Shown here: piece by piece, positions 15,531-24,841 of the stretch
Layout: each line of letters opens with the position of its first letter
Position numbering within the stretch: the stretch's first letter is position 1
Assembly (NCBI RefSeq): GCF_023017105.1
Contig: NZ_JALKEV010000001.1
Location: 62,001 to 126,000 of the forward strand
Source: Halalkalibacter sp. APA_J-10(15)
Lineage (GTDB): Bacteria > Bacillota > Bacilli > Bacillales > Bacillaceae_D
DNA: 64,000 bases
Direction of reading: 5' to 3'
Program-made: the position numbers and the translations under genes
Notes under the pieces: model-generated
The model's database searches: none
Told to the model about the DNA's origin: nothing
What the model saw: only the letters and a program-made list of their open reading frames with translations

Positions 15531-18173
15531 ATGAAGATGCCAATTATATCTACCAAACTATCTATTCCGCCAATTCGATCTAAAATTGTTGCTCGTCCTC
15601 GGCTACTTGAACAGTTGAACGAGGGGATGCACCACAAGCTTACCATCATATCTGCTGGTGCCGGTTTCGGTAAAACGACACTTGTGAGTCAATGGCTCAC
15701 TAGCTGCGAGCAGCCGGTTACGTGGCTATCACTGGAGGAAGGAGATAATGATCTTGCTCGCTTTCTTACATACCTCTTTGTTGCTTTACGGAAGATTGAA
15801 GCGAATATTGGAGAAGGTGTTATTGGTTTACTTCAATCCTCACAATTGCCTCCAATAGATTCAATTCTAGGCTCGTTGATTAATGATGTTTCTTCCGTTC
15901 AAAGCGATTTCATTCTTGTCCTTGATGATTACCATATGATCGATGCACATCCGATTGGTCACGCCATTGAATTTCTACTTGACCATATGCCACCACAGAT
16001 GCATCTGGTTCTCACCACTCGTGAAGAGCCTCGTCTATCTATAGCGCGGTTACGTGCCCGGGGTCAATTGACAGAAGTGCGCACAGTAGATTTGCGGTTC
16101 ACCTCCTATGAAGCTGCCGAATTTCTCAACCGTGTGATGGGTTTAAATCTTTCCGCAGAAGAGATCGCCTTGCTTGAATCTCGAACTGAAGGATGGATTG
16201 CTGGTCTACAATTAGCCGCCCTGTCTATGCAGGATCATAAAGACGTCAGCGACTTCATCCAATCCTTCACAGGTAGCCATCATTTTGTATTAGATTATTT
16301 AGTTGAAGAAGTGTTGCAACAGCAACCTAAATACATTCAGGCGTTCTTGCTACACACATCCATTCTGGAAAGGTTGTGCGGCCCTCTTTGTGATGCTGTT
16401 CTTGGAAGGAAAGACGAAGAACGCATAACGTCTCCAGGTCAAGAAGTCCTAGAAAGACTCGAAAACGCTAACCTGTTCATCATCGCTCTAGACAATGAGA
16501 GGCGTTGGTATCGATATCACCACTTATTTGTTGATGTGCTAAGACGACTGCGTCATTCGTCTATAGCGGATGAGAAGAGAAGCATGGCTCAACTACATAT
16601 ACTTGCGAGCATATGGTATGAAGACAATTGCTTTGAGCTTGAGGCTTTTCACCATGCCGTTGCTGCTAATGATGTGAACCGAGCGGCTCACTTAATAGAG
16701 GGAGGAGAGATACCTCTACTCTTCAGTGGGGCGGTGACACCTGTACAAAGATGGCTTGATTCATTGCCAATGAAGGAACTGGATGTAAGGCCGTCCTTGT
16801 GGGTGATGTATGCCTCTGCATTGCTGTCGGTTGGTCAAATGGCTGGTGTCGAACAAAAGCTGGTATTTGCCGAAAATGCTTTGCAAGGTGTTGAGCAAGA
16901 CGATAAAACTCTCGATCTTATCGGACATATTGCCTCCATAAGGGCGACGTTGGCTGTAAGTAAGCATCAGACAGAAACGATTCTTGACGAGTCACGTCGG
17001 GCTTTAGAGTATTTGCATCCGGATAATTTGCCTGTTCGGACAGCGACGACTTGGACGATGGGATATGCTTATCAACTTCAAGGAGATCGTGCAGCAGCTA
17101 GAAAGGCCTATATTGAGGCATTATCGATCAGTCAGAACATTGGACATGTGATTATCACCATTATGACTACGCTCGGTCTGGGGAGCATTCATGAAGGAGA
17201 TAATCAGCTGTATGAGGCGGCTGAGACTTATCGACATGCTCTAAAATTAGCTGGGGACCCTGCGATGCCGGTAGCATGCGAAGCACACCTAGGTTTAGCA
17301 CGTATATATTATGAATGGAATGATCTCGATAACGCTGAAAAGCATGGACAGCGAGCGGTTCAATTGGCACGGCAATTTGAAAACACCGACAGATCGGTAG
17401 CTAGTGAGGTGTTTCTCGCTCGGTTAAAGTTTGTCCAAGGAAATGATACTAGTGCAATGGCAATATTGGATAAAGCTGAACAGCTAGCATGGATACATAA
17501 CTTTACCTATCAAATTCCAGAGATTGTTGCTACTAGGATTCAGATACTTCTTAGGCAAGGTCAGCTTGACAGATCGGCACAGCTAGTTACGAAATATGAA
17601 CACTCCATAAGTCAAACACGGGTTCATCTTGCGCAAGGAAACGCATTCTCCGCCCTGACCATATTAGAGTCGCTACTCCAGCAGGCAGAAGAGAAAGGTT
17701 GGAATGACGAAAGAATGAAACTAATGGCTTTGCAAGCTCTTGCTTACCGAGCCAAGGGAGAACGGGACAAAGCTATTCAGGTTTTAGGTGAAATCCTTGC
17801 CATGGCAAAGCCGGGCGGTTATATCCGAATGTTTATTGACGAGGGATTATCGATGGAATCGTTATTAACTGAAGGTGCTATTCAAGGAATGATGCCGGAT
17901 TATACACAGAAATTGAAGCTTGCATTTGAAATGGAGCGAAAAATTAGACAAGGGGGCGACACGCCTAACCACCCACTTATCGAGCCTTTGAGTGAACGAG
18001 AGTTACAAGTGCTGCAGCTTATTGCTGAAGGTCATTCGAATCTAGATATAAGTAAAATCCTCTTTCTCGCTCTTGACACGGTGAAAGGACATAACCGCAG
18101 AATATATGGCAAATTGCAAGTACAAAGACGAACGGAAGCGGTTGCCCGTGCCCGCGAATACGGCTTGCTGTAA
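15531..18173 (+). CDS. MalT-like LuxR family regulator (LAL/STAND ATPase)
   Basis: An 880-residue large ATP-binding LuxR regulator. Walker A is AGAGFGKTT at 42-50 and Walker B-like is FILVLDDYH near 128. Then come the winged-helix STAND part (GWIAGLQLAAL near 222), a TPR-like helical region from about 360 to 740, and a C-terminal LuxR HTH (about 815-875: LSERELQVLQLIAEGHSN, then TVKGHNRRIYGKL). Members activate nearby operons when an inducer binds the TPR part in the presence of ATP. The ribosome site before ATG 15531 is weak. The likely target is the DUF4386/SDR cluster downstream. Confidence 0.88.
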   Translation: MKMPIISTKLSIPPIRSKIVARPRLLEQLNEGMHHKLTIISAGAGFGKTTLVSQWLTSCEQPVTWLSLEEGDNDLARFLTYLFVALRKIEANIGEGVIGLLQSSQLPPIDSILGSLINDVSSVQSDFILVLDDYHMIDAHPIGHAIEFLLDHMPPQMHLVLTTREEPRLSIARLRARGQLTEVRTVDLRFTSYEAAEFLNRVMGLNLSAEEIALLESRTEGWIAGLQLAALSMQDHKDVSDFIQSFTGSHHFVLDYLVEEVLQQQPKYIQAFLLHTSILERLCGPLCDAVLGRKDEERITSPGQEVLERLENANLFIIALDNERRWYRYHHLFVDVLRRLRHSSIADEKRSMAQLHILASIWYEDNCFELEAFHHAVAANDVNRAAHLIEGGEIPLLFSGAVTPVQRWLDSLPMKELDVRPSLWVMYASALLSVGQMAGVEQKLVFAENALQGVEQDDKTLDLIGHIASIRATLAVSKHQTETILDESRRALEYLHPDNLPVRTATTWTMGYAYQLQGDRAAARKAYIEALSISQNIGHVIITIMTTLGLGSIHEGDNQLYEAAETYRHALKLAGDPAMPVACEAHLGLARIYYEWNDLDNAEKHGQRAVQLARQFENTDRSVASEVFLARLKFVQGNDTSAMAILDKAEQLAWIHNFTYQIPEIVATRIQILLRQGQLDRSAQLVTKYEHSISQTRVHLAQGNAFSALTILESLLQQAEEKGWNDERMKLMALQALAYRAKGERDKAIQVLGEILAMAKPGGYIRMFIDEGLSMESLLTEGAIQGMMPDYTQKLKLAFEMERKIRQGGDTPNHPLIEPLSERELQVLQLIAEGHSNLDISKILFLALDTVKGHNRRIYGKLQVQRRTEAVARAREYGLL

Positions 18174-18493
18174 ATATACACGAAAGTGTCTATCTAATAT
18201 CGATACAATGGCGCTATACTTTTTTCCATATGGAACAAGTGAAGCCTAAGATAGATCAGCGTACGGTCAATGGTCACCTACGGACCGAGTAAAAAGGTTG
18301 GTTCGACGCGATGACCTGCACAGTTGAAGCAAACGGTGCTACACTGTTAATCAGTTTGGTAGCTGATCAGCTAGGTATACTCTTGATTTCAGTCAATCGT
18401 GTGAAGGTGCACAATTTATTGAATAGGAGGAAGCTGTCCAATGAAAGCCATTCAAGGGAATAGCGTGATTACGGTGACAAAGGAGAATAAAAA
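18174..18493. other. intergenic stretch before the DUF4386 operon
   Basis: This 320-base stretch holds the 18-codon frame at 18441 but no other gene. It is more GC-rich than its surroundings between about 18240 and 18400. No clear promoter or terminator could be named. A short dyad (TAGCTGATCAGCTA, 18360-18373) is a perfect 14-base palindrome and is a candidate binding site for the LuxR regulator upstream. Confidence 0.4.
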
Positions 18494-18497
18494 ATGA
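18441..18497 (+). CDS. 18-residue leader ORF overlapping the DUF4386 start
   Basis: ATG 18441 has a strong AGGAGG site 10 bases upstream. The frame reads MKAIQGNSVITVTKENKK and stops in a TGA that overlaps the next gene's ATG (ATGA). This arrangement allows translational coupling. It may be a leader peptide, or the fused ends of a deleted gene: the MKAI start is also common for zinc-type alcohol dehydrogenases. Confidence 0.35.
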   Translation: MKAIQGNSVITVTKENKK

Positions 18498-19189
18498 AAA
18501 CCTACAGAATGACCGCAGTGATAGTAGGTATCCTCTATATCATCGGAACTTTATCAGGAATTTTAAGTGTTGCTGTTACTAGGGATTTGTTTGCTGGAGA
18601 AGATTTTTTAACCAAAATTGCCGAAAACCAATCTCAGCTTAATTTAGGCGCATTAATGATTCTTATTATGGGGCTGTCATTAGCGGCGATGCCTGTTTTT
18701 CTGTATCCGCTTTTCAAAAGAAAGAATCAGGCTCTAGCCTTAGGTATGGTTGTTTTTCGAGGGCCATTAGAGGGAAGCACATATATTTTAGTCGTAGTTG
18801 GTTGGTTATGGTTAGGTGTATTCAGCAAAGAATTTCTGGCAGCTGGAGCAGAGTCAGTTCCTCTGCAGGTTGTTGGTAACGTGTTTCTTCAGACTAAGAA
18901 TATTGTTACACCCGTCTTGACGATTGTCTTTATCATTGGGGCCATGCTGTTATATACTCTTTTCTATCTTACTAAGCTTATCCCTCGTTGGTTATCCGGG
19001 TGGGGGTTAATCGCAGCCGTTTTCTATGTGACTGTTGACTTAGTGATATTGCTTGGATTCAACCTTCACTTGGATGTGTTGTATATTCCTTTGGCTGTGC
19101 AGGAAATGGTCATGGCCCTTTGGTTGATTAGCAAAGGCTTTAATCAAGTGGAGCTTGATCGGCTTTTGACCGAGCGGAACAGTGTATAA
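18494..19189 (+). CDS. DUF4386 family membrane protein
   Basis: A 231-residue membrane protein of the DUF4386 family. It has about six transmembrane segments, an N-terminal RMTAVIVGILYIIGTLSGILS and the typical LIPRWLSGWGLIAA motif near 165-180. The function of the family is unknown. AAAGGAG precedes the ATG, and the start overlaps the stop of the 18-residue ORF. It is the first of two DUF4386 paralogues, followed by an NAD(P)-binding protein, all probably controlled by the MalT-like regulator upstream. Confidence 0.83.
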   Translation: MKTYRMTAVIVGILYIIGTLSGILSVAVTRDLFAGEDFLTKIAENQSQLNLGALMILIMGLSLAAMPVFLYPLFKRKNQALALGMVVFRGPLEGSTYILVVVGWLWLGVFSKEFLAAGAESVPLQVVGNVFLQTKNIVTPVLTIVFIIGAMLLYTLFYLTKLIPRWLSGWGLIAAVFYVTVDLVILLGFNLHLDVLYIPLAVQEMVMALWLISKGFNQVELDRLLTERNSV

Positions 19190-19215
19190 TCAAATGGCTA
19201 TTAAAGGGGTGTGTA

Positions 19216-19917
19216 ATGATGAAACCTGATAGAAAAACGGCTATAATTATTGGAATGTTACTAATATTCAGTTTTATATTTGGGGTATTTAGTTCTGTTC
19301 CAGCGTTAGAACGTCCAGATTACCTTGAAACATTGCCACAAATCGAAACTCAGGTTTTGGTTGCAACCATTTTCCAAGCTGCAATGGCCGTAGTATATGT
19401 CAGTATCACCGTGTTATTATATCCCCTACTTGAAACATACAATAAAAAATTAGCGGTCGGATACTTCGGTTTTAGGATTATCGGAGCTGGGTTTCTATTT
19501 GTTGGAATAGCTTCCCTACTCCTTTTATTATCGTTGAGCCAGAGTTTTGCTACATCTAGTCAAGCTAACACATCGTATTTTGAAATAATAGCTGAAATGT
19601 TAAGGCAAGGGAGAGATATCCTCAATCATATAGGAATGATATTGCCATGGAGCATTGGAGGAGTTATTCTCTATTATTGCTTCTTTCATATGAGATTGAT
19701 TCCAAGATGGTTATCAATATGGGGTATGATCGGTTCTTTCTTTACTCTTTTAGCTACGCTACTGTTGATGCTAAATATCATCCAATTAGTGAGCCCGTTC
19801 TATTTTATATTAAATGCACCTGTAGCCTTTTGTGAGATGATTCTAGCTATCATGTTAATAGTTAGAGGGTTTCATTCTATTGAAATAAAAACGAATGAAA
19901 ATGAGGTTAGAATATGA
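19216..19917 (+). CDS. DUF4386 family membrane protein, second copy
   Basis: A 233-residue paralogue of the preceding gene, with the same order: N-terminal KTAIIIGMLLIFSFIFGVFS, mid helices, and LIPRWLSIWGMIGSFF near 170-185. The two copies are clearly diverged, so the duplication is not recent. AAAGGGG precedes the ATG pair. It overlaps the next gene by 4 bases (ATGA), so the three genes form an operon. No biochemical role is known. Confidence 0.8.
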   Translation: MMKPDRKTAIIIGMLLIFSFIFGVFSSVPALERPDYLETLPQIETQVLVATIFQAAMAVVYVSITVLLYPLLETYNKKLAVGYFGFRIIGAGFLFVGIASLLLLLSLSQSFATSSQANTSYFEIIAEMLRQGRDILNHIGMILPWSIGGVILYYCFFHMRLIPRWLSIWGMIGSFFTLLATLLLMLNIIQLVSPFYFILNAPVAFCEMILAIMLIVRGFHSIEIKTNENEVRI

Positions 19918-20630
19918 GAGTACTCGTTCTTGGAGCAAGCGGTGCGACCGGTACACTAGTCGTCCACCAATTAATGAAAAGGCAAATCAAAGCTAGGGTT
20001 CTTATTAGAAAAAGTGCCATTTTTCCTAAGGAACTGCGAAACCATCCATTAGTGGAAATTGTGATGGGAAATGTCAATGAATTAAATGATTACGAGATGA
20101 ACGCCCTTCTACATGGTTGCGATGTCTTAATTTCCTGCCTCGGTCATAATATGACGCTCAAAGGGGTCTTTGGTAAACCGCGTTATTTAGTGTTTGATGC
20201 GATAAAAAAAATGAGTGAGATAGTCAAAAATAAGGATGACAAAGAAGTAAAACTCATTCTAATGGGTACAACCGGTTATACAAATACGTTATCAGGAGAG
20301 AAAAATTCAATATGGGAAACAATTATCCATTTCTTACTAAAGCTTTTGGTTCCTCCTCATCGAGATAACATGAAGGTAGCCCATTATTTGATGAACGAAA
20401 TTGGAAAACAATATGAAAAGGTGGAATGGGTTGTCGTACGGCCTGATACATTAGTCAACCATGATGAGGAAAGTTCATATGAGGTTTTCGAATCTCCTAT
20501 AAGAAGTCCGTTATTCGATGCTGGTAAAACGAGTAGAATCAATGTTAGTCATTTTATAGCTGAACTTGTGGTAAAAGACGAAGTATGGGACGATTGGCGA
20601 TTTAAGACGCCGGTCATTTATAATCAATAA
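19914..20630 (+). CDS. NAD(P)-binding atypical SDR protein
   Basis: A 238-residue Rossmann protein of the atypical SDR/NmrA-like group. VLVLGASGATGTLVVHQLM is the GxxGxxG dinucleotide loop, DVLISCLGHN follows beta-4, and VVRPDTLVN is the late conserved strand. It lacks the YxxxK pair of classical SDRs. Such proteins act as NAD(P)-dependent reductases, flavin reductases or redox sensors. It overlaps the second DUF4386 gene by 4 bases. Confidence 0.8.
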   Translation: MRVLVLGASGATGTLVVHQLMKRQIKARVLIRKSAIFPKELRNHPLVEIVMGNVNELNDYEMNALLHGCDVLISCLGHNMTLKGVFGKPRYLVFDAIKKMSEIVKNKDDKEVKLILMGTTGYTNTLSGEKNSIWETIIHFLLKLLVPPHRDNMKVAHYLMNEIGKQYEKVEWVVVRPDTLVNHDEESSYEVFESPIRSPLFDAGKTSRINVSHFIAELVVKDEVWDDWRFKTPVIYNQ

Positions 20631-20786
20631 TACGAGATGTGACTGAATGACTTTTGGTTACTACAGCAAGCTTCAGAAATAATCAATGTGAGATCTAAAT
20701 CCAATTTATAACCTCCTACAAAAATGATTCACAAATTGTCGGGTGTCAAAACGCTTAGTTTGCTAGTATGAGTGAGAAGGGGTGTG

Positions 20787-21131
20787 ATGATCATTAAATT
20801 ACATCATTTAAATTTAACGGTTACGGATGTTGCAGCTTCTCGCGCATTTTTAGAAAAGTATTTCGGTATGCAGTGTGTTAGTAGTAGAGGGAATGGATTT
20901 GTGGCTATGTTTGATGATGACCATTTTGTTTTGACTCTGATGAAAGGGACTAACGTTCAATATCCAGCGACTTTTCATATTGGCTTTCCTCAAGAAAACG
21001 AAGACCAAGTAAACATGATCTATCAACGCTTGAAGGAAGACGGTTTCGAAGTGGAGCCTCCGCAATATTCACATGGATACACATTCTATGTTGAGGCACC
21101 TGGGGGATTCACAGTTGAAGTTTTGTGCTAA
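20787..21131 (+). CDS. VOC family (glyoxalase/bleomycin-resistance-like) protein
   Basis: A 114-residue VOC protein. The first module starts IKLHHLNLTVTDVAASRAFLEKYFG and the second includes ATFHIGFPQENEDQVNMIYQRL and ends YFYVEAPGGFTVEVLC-like (YVEAPGGFTVEVLC). The metal-ligand positions His and Glu are recognisable (LHHLN, TVEVL). I choose ATG 20787 with AGAAGGGG just before it; GTG 20772 and 20784 are in frame. The likely role is small-molecule detoxification or binding. A collapsed copy of this gene lies at 12009-12100. Confidence 0.8.
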   Translation: MIIKLHHLNLTVTDVAASRAFLEKYFGMQCVSSRGNGFVAMFDDDHFVLTLMKGTNVQYPATFHIGFPQENEDQVNMIYQRLKEDGFEVEPPQYSHGYTFYVEAPGGFTVEVLC

Positions 21132-21156
21132 TAAAAATTTGACGATCACGAAGCAA

Positions 21157-21183
21157 GGCACTCATTTGTGAGTGTCTTTTTTT
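21157..21183 (+). terminator. intrinsic terminator after the VOC gene
   Basis: GGCACTCA pairs with TGAGTGTC around a short loop and is followed by seven Ts. Confidence 0.8.
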
Positions 21184-21350
21184 GCTTGTTTCATATAGTT
21201 AAAGCTACACAATGATCAATATAAAACCTATTAGCAAGTATTCCCCTACCTAAACATATAGATTTAGATAAAGATTCCATCTGATGATTCTAAAAAGGAG
21301 AAGTTTGTCTCTGTCATGTTCTTAAGGATCAAAATGAAATGGGGGATGAT

Positions 21351-22196
21351 ATGATACAAGTAGCAGGAAGACCATTTTCACAAGAGAATGCAGTAGACTT
21401 GGGAAGCGTGGGGCATGTAATCCTTCAACAAATGCTTGAATCACCTGAATTATTTGCCTACCCTTCGATGAATGAGCTTCACTTTGAACTGAACATGCGA
21501 ATACACATTTTAGATAGTGCAAAAGAGATGAATGCGAGTCAGGTCACGTTTACGACCTTTGAACATGCTCAATGTAATCCAGCATACTGGACTTTGACGT
21601 ATGCTGGAGGCTTTTTATTAAGGAATGATGTGCAGCCATCTGAGGCTATTCTAGACATTTATCGGAACAGCTCCCTTTATGCATTTGAATGCGCGACGGC
21701 GATTATCATTATTTATTATCAGGCCATTTTAAAAAGCATCGGGAGCCGACGGTTTAATTCTATTTTTCAAAACCTGTATTTATATAGCTGGCATACAGAC
21801 CCTAGCTTAGAATTAAACTCTGTTTACTCTTCAACTCGTTTTTTGCCAGGAGATGTTGTGTATTTTAATAATCCTGATTTCCATCCGCATACACCATGGT
21901 ATCGAGGTGAAAATGCGGTTGTGATGAGTGATGGAACGTTCTTCGGTCATGGTTTCGGGATCATGACTGCCGAAGAGATGATCCAATTTTTAAATGAACA
22001 AAGATCTCCAGGAAGTATGCAATCGGCTTATTTAGCCACTTTACTAACAAGAATTTCTCCTGAAACGATGCATATGCTGTTGCATTTACATCGTGGTTCC
22101 ATCTTCTATCAACCAACTAAAAAGATCGTTCACCATAACCTTTGTTCAATCTCCTGTATCGATTATCAGTATTTTCTAAATGGTCACCAAATCTAA
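21351..22196 (+). CDS. tgl: protein-glutamine gamma-glutamyltransferase
   Basis: A 281-residue spore-type transglutaminase that cross-links coat proteins such as GerQ during sporulation. The active-site Cys114 is in YAFECATAIIIIYY, Glu187 in YRGENAV and His200 in FFGHGFGI. The Glu and His numbers equal those of B. subtilis Tgl as I recall them, and the length is somewhat greater at the C-terminus (extra 35 residues or so after the LLHLHRG region). ATG 21351 is chosen because GGGGGA precedes it and MIQVAGR matches the family start; an ATG at 21339 is in frame. Confidence 0.92.
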   Translation: MIQVAGRPFSQENAVDLGSVGHVILQQMLESPELFAYPSMNELHFELNMRIHILDSAKEMNASQVTFTTFEHAQCNPAYWTLTYAGGFLLRNDVQPSEAILDIYRNSSLYAFECATAIIIIYYQAILKSIGSRRFNSIFQNLYLYSWHTDPSLELNSVYSSTRFLPGDVVYFNNPDFHPHTPWYRGENAVVMSDGTFFGHGFGIMTAEEMIQFLNEQRSPGSMQSAYLATLLTRISPETMHMLLHLHRGSIFYQPTKKIVHHNLCSISCIDYQYFLNGHQI

Positions 22197-22308
22197 TGGG
22201 ATTGTAAAACTTGTGACATTCACCCATTTATTTGGTTGACAGGTTCACTTTCTGACTAGGTGAGTATACTGTAGTGTAAATCAACTAACCGAAAAGGAAG
22301 TGTTTAAT

Positions 22309-22548
22309 ATGTATGATTACGCAAATATGCCCCCTAATATGATGGCAGGAGCTAATGTCCCGCCAAATGTCCCACCGACTATGGTTGCTGGAGCAATGGA
22401 TGCACCTTATGGAGCCCCTTCATATGGCTATGACTACGCCGCCCCTTCATATGGCTATGCAGCACCTGCTCAAAAGAGTGGCTTCGTATTGATTGTTGTA
22501 TTGTTTATTTTGTTAATTATTGTAGGAAGTAGCTTTCCTAAATGCTAA
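22309..22548 (+). CDS. YjcZ family small sporulation protein
   Basis: A 79-residue protein. The N-terminal 50 residues are Pro/Ala/Tyr-rich with a repeated APSYGY element. The C-terminal stretch GFVLIVVLFILLIIVG is the hallmark of YjcZ/YuzJ-type tiny membrane proteins made during sporulation. ATG 22309 has AAAGGAAG upstream; GTG 22300 is in frame but too close to that site. It lies just after tgl, in keeping with a sporulation context. The two-part structure, low-complexity plus one helix, suggests a forespore or coat-associated anchor. Confidence 0.85.
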   Translation: MYDYANMPPNMMAGANVPPNVPPTMVAGAMDAPYGAPSYGYDYAAPSYGYAAPAQKSGFVLIVVLFILLIIVGSSFPKC

Positions 22549-22609
22549 TCTAGGAACATGAAGGGTGATACTCGGTCATTTGTAAAATCGAGTCCCGCAC
22601 CCTCCCTAT

Positions 22610-22639
22610 CCGTCACTTATCGAATTCGATAAGTGACGG
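22610..22639. terminator. 30-base perfect palindrome
   Basis: Bases 22610-22624 and 22625-22639 are perfect reverse complements with no loop bases; the left arm is CCGTCACTTATCGAA. A TATTTCTCTTT tail follows. A weaker inverted repeat (GGGTG and CACCC) precedes it at 22563-22602. It probably ends the tgl/yjcZ transcripts, though a protein-binding site is also possible. Confidence 0.5.
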
Positions 22640-22750
22640 GTATTTCTCTTTGTAAGAAAGCTCACACTAGGTAGGTATTAGAAGGCCACTGTAAAAGGTT
22701 GATTTTTAACTTTATCATTGCTCTTTAAAAGGAAAAGAAGGTGTGTATGG

Positions 22751-23392
22751 TTGAATGGGAAACTAGTACGAATGATGATCTTTCTTGGGGGTTTACCACT
22801 TGTAGGCTTCATCTTATTAACCTATTGTGTTGTACAAGGGATAACGATTTCATTAGATGAGAGGATCATGTCATATATTCGCTCTTCTGAACACCCTGTT
22901 GTTACAAAAGGAATGATGGCACTTAGCTTTATCGGTAACACATGGCCAGTCGTGATCATCTCACTATCGGTGCTTCTTGTTATTTATAAATTATACAGAA
23001 AACGTGATGAGGTGATCTTGTTTGTTATCGTCTCACTTGGATCAATGGGATTAAATTTGCTGTTAAAGTATATATTTAAGCGTGAAAGACCATTCATCGA
23101 CCCACTCATTATAGAGACAGGCTACAGTTATCCGAGTGGACATTCAATGGCTGCATTGACGCTATATGGGGCTATTACCTTTTTAGTTTGGCGGCATATT
23201 TCAAATTCAATGGGAAGAGCATGCTTGGTTGTATTTAGCGTGGTGATGATTATAGCTATGGGAGTTAGTAGAATCTATCTCGGTGTCCATTATCCGAGTG
23301 ATGTGTTAGGCGCTTATTTAGTAAGTGGGACTTGGCTCTTCTTAACGATTTCGGTGTATCAATATCGTAAAGATCGACAGACTTCTTATTAA
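22751..23392 (+). CDS. PAP2 family phosphatase
   Basis: A 213-residue membrane phosphatase of the PAP2 superfamily with six transmembrane helices. Motif 1 is KYIFKRERP, motif 2 PSGHS, and motif 3 SRIYLGVHYPSD; all catalytic residues are present. Relatives dephosphorylate undecaprenyl pyrophosphate, phosphatidylglycerol phosphate or lysophospholipids. The start is uncertain: TTG 22751 has AGAAGG 8 bases upstream, TTG 22718 extends the frame without a ribosome site, and ATG 22772 is also possible. Confidence 0.85.
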   Translation: MNGKLVRMMIFLGGLPLVGFILLTYCVVQGITISLDERIMSYIRSSEHPVVTKGMMALSFIGNTWPVVIISLSVLLVIYKLYRKRDEVILFVIVSLGSMGLNLLLKYIFKRERPFIDPLIIETGYSYPSGHSMAALTLYGAITFLVWRHISNSMGRACLVVFSVVMIIAMGVSRIYLGVHYPSDVLGAYLVSGTWLFLTISVYQYRKDRQTSY

Positions 23393-23449
23393 ATGAAATC
23401 ATAACAAGGATTCCCCTCATTTTTGTCGAAATATAGTACAAGTCATACT

Positions 23450-23463
23450 TGAAAACGATTACT
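23450..23463. promoter_or_regulatory. cre-like site upstream of oligogalacturonate lyase
   Basis: TGAAAACGATTACT matches the CcpA consensus TGWAANCGNTNWCA at all positions but the last. It lies 33 bases before the ATG of the lyase gene, a position expected for carbon catabolite repression. Confidence 0.65.
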
Positions 23464-23495
23464 TAAAGGTTTTCAAAGGAAATGAGGGATCATTA

Positions 23496-24692
23496 ATGGG
23501 AAAAGGAACAACATGGTCGTCTGAGAAGAGCACGTTTACAGATCCAATGACGGGAGCCTCCATTACGCAATGGACGGACTACCTTGCGCATAGCTATCAT
23601 TTGTACTTCACGAATGATGGTTGGTATGATGACGGAGCAAAATTATTAGTTTGTTCCGAACGGGGGAATGCGGTTAATTTATATAGCCTGGATACAACAA
23701 GTGGACAATTAACACAACTGACGGACTTAGATAAAAAGGTTCCAAAAGGTATACAAGGAACGTATATAAATCCACAGAAAAATGAGGCGTACTTTACATA
23801 CGGAAAATCGATTGTTTTGATTCATCTTGAGACGTATGAAGAGACAGTTATTTACACAAAACCAGATGGGTATCATTTTAGTAATATTAGCTGTACGGCG
23901 GACGGTCAAGCGCTTTGCTTTGGACTTTCTGAGGATTTATCGCAATCGATTAGCACGAATTTATCAGGGGGCTATGTTGGCTTTGAGGAGACAGAAGCGG
24001 CACGACCTCATTGTCAAATTTACTTGCTGACGCTTGCAACGGGAGAAGCTAGAGTGATTCATGAAGAAAAACGTTGGATCGGACATGTGAATGCGTCACC
24101 GACACAATCGCATATAATTAGCTTTTGTCATGAAGGTCCATGGGAGAAGGTCGACCATCGTATATGGGCAATGAATGTTGAGACAGGTGAAGTTTGGAAA
24201 ATAAGAGAAGGAGAGCCGAACCAGTATGCCGGTCATGAGTATTGGCATGCAGATGGAATTCATATTGGCTATCATGGCTTTACTGACTCGCTTGATCGTA
24301 AGGATGGCAAATTTCTAGGTTATGCGAAATATGATAATAGCACGTCAGAGGAGTTTGAATTTCCATACCAGAATATGCACATCCATTCCAATGGCGCTAC
24401 TCTTATTGTAGGAGATGGGCAACAAGCGAGCGCTTATCACGGTGAAAGGTATCAGGATTGTATTTTCTTATGGAGGAAAACCGCTTTTGGCATGGAAGGA
24501 CCGCGTGTCTTATGTAAGCATCGCGGAAGCTTTCAAGTTCAGCAGGTTCATGTCCACCCTCGGTTGACCTCTGATGGATCGAAAGTACTGTTTACGAGTG
24601 ACCGTACGGGATACGGCAATGTATATGTTGTTGATGTTCCTGAGTTTGAGAGCTTGCCGAAAGTAATGGATGGAAAGCTAGTGAAGGATTAG
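23496..24692 (+). CDS. ogl: oligogalacturonate lyase (PL22 type)
   Basis: A 398-residue cytoplasmic lyase that splits short unsaturated galacturonides into 4-deoxy-L-threo-5-hexosulose uronate in pectin breakdown. The start GKGTTWSSEKSTFTDPMTG, the SYHLYFTNDGW stretch, and repeated beta-propeller blades with WIGHVNASPT, NQYAGHEYWHADG and LTSDGSKVLFTSDRTG are typical of the seven-bladed family; several conserved His needed for metal binding (HSYH, GH.EYWH) are visible. No signal peptide is present. A cre site precedes it, and a terminator follows. No uronate-catabolic genes are adjacent. Confidence 0.88.
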   Translation: MGKGTTWSSEKSTFTDPMTGASITQWTDYLAHSYHLYFTNDGWYDDGAKLLVCSERGNAVNLYSLDTTSGQLTQLTDLDKKVPKGIQGTYINPQKNEAYFTYGKSIVLIHLETYEETVIYTKPDGYHFSNISCTADGQALCFGLSEDLSQSISTNLSGGYVGFEETEAARPHCQIYLLTLATGEARVIHEEKRWIGHVNASPTQSHIISFCHEGPWEKVDHRIWAMNVETGEVWKIREGEPNQYAGHEYWHADGIHIGYHGFTDSLDRKDGKFLGYAKYDNSTSEEFEFPYQNMHIHSNGATLIVGDGQQASAYHGERYQDCIFLWRKTAFGMEGPRVLCKHRGSFQVQQVHVHPRLTSDGSKVLFTSDRTGYGNVYVVDVPEFESLPKVMDGKLVKD

Positions 24693-24704
24693 TGTTTACC
24701 ATTT

Positions 24705-24746
24705 GCTTGATAAAAGGTGCTTACCGTGCCTTTATCAAGCTTTTTT
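24705..24746 (+). terminator. intrinsic terminator after oligogalacturonate lyase
   Basis: GCTTGATAAA pairs with TTTATCAAGC, followed by six Ts. Confidence 0.85.
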
Positions 24747-24841
24747 GATTTGAAGGACTACTATTCAATCTTAACCTATGTTAATGCACTCAATCATGAT
24801 CCTTTTAAAATAGTAGTAAATCCTACAAGGGGGAATCGTCT

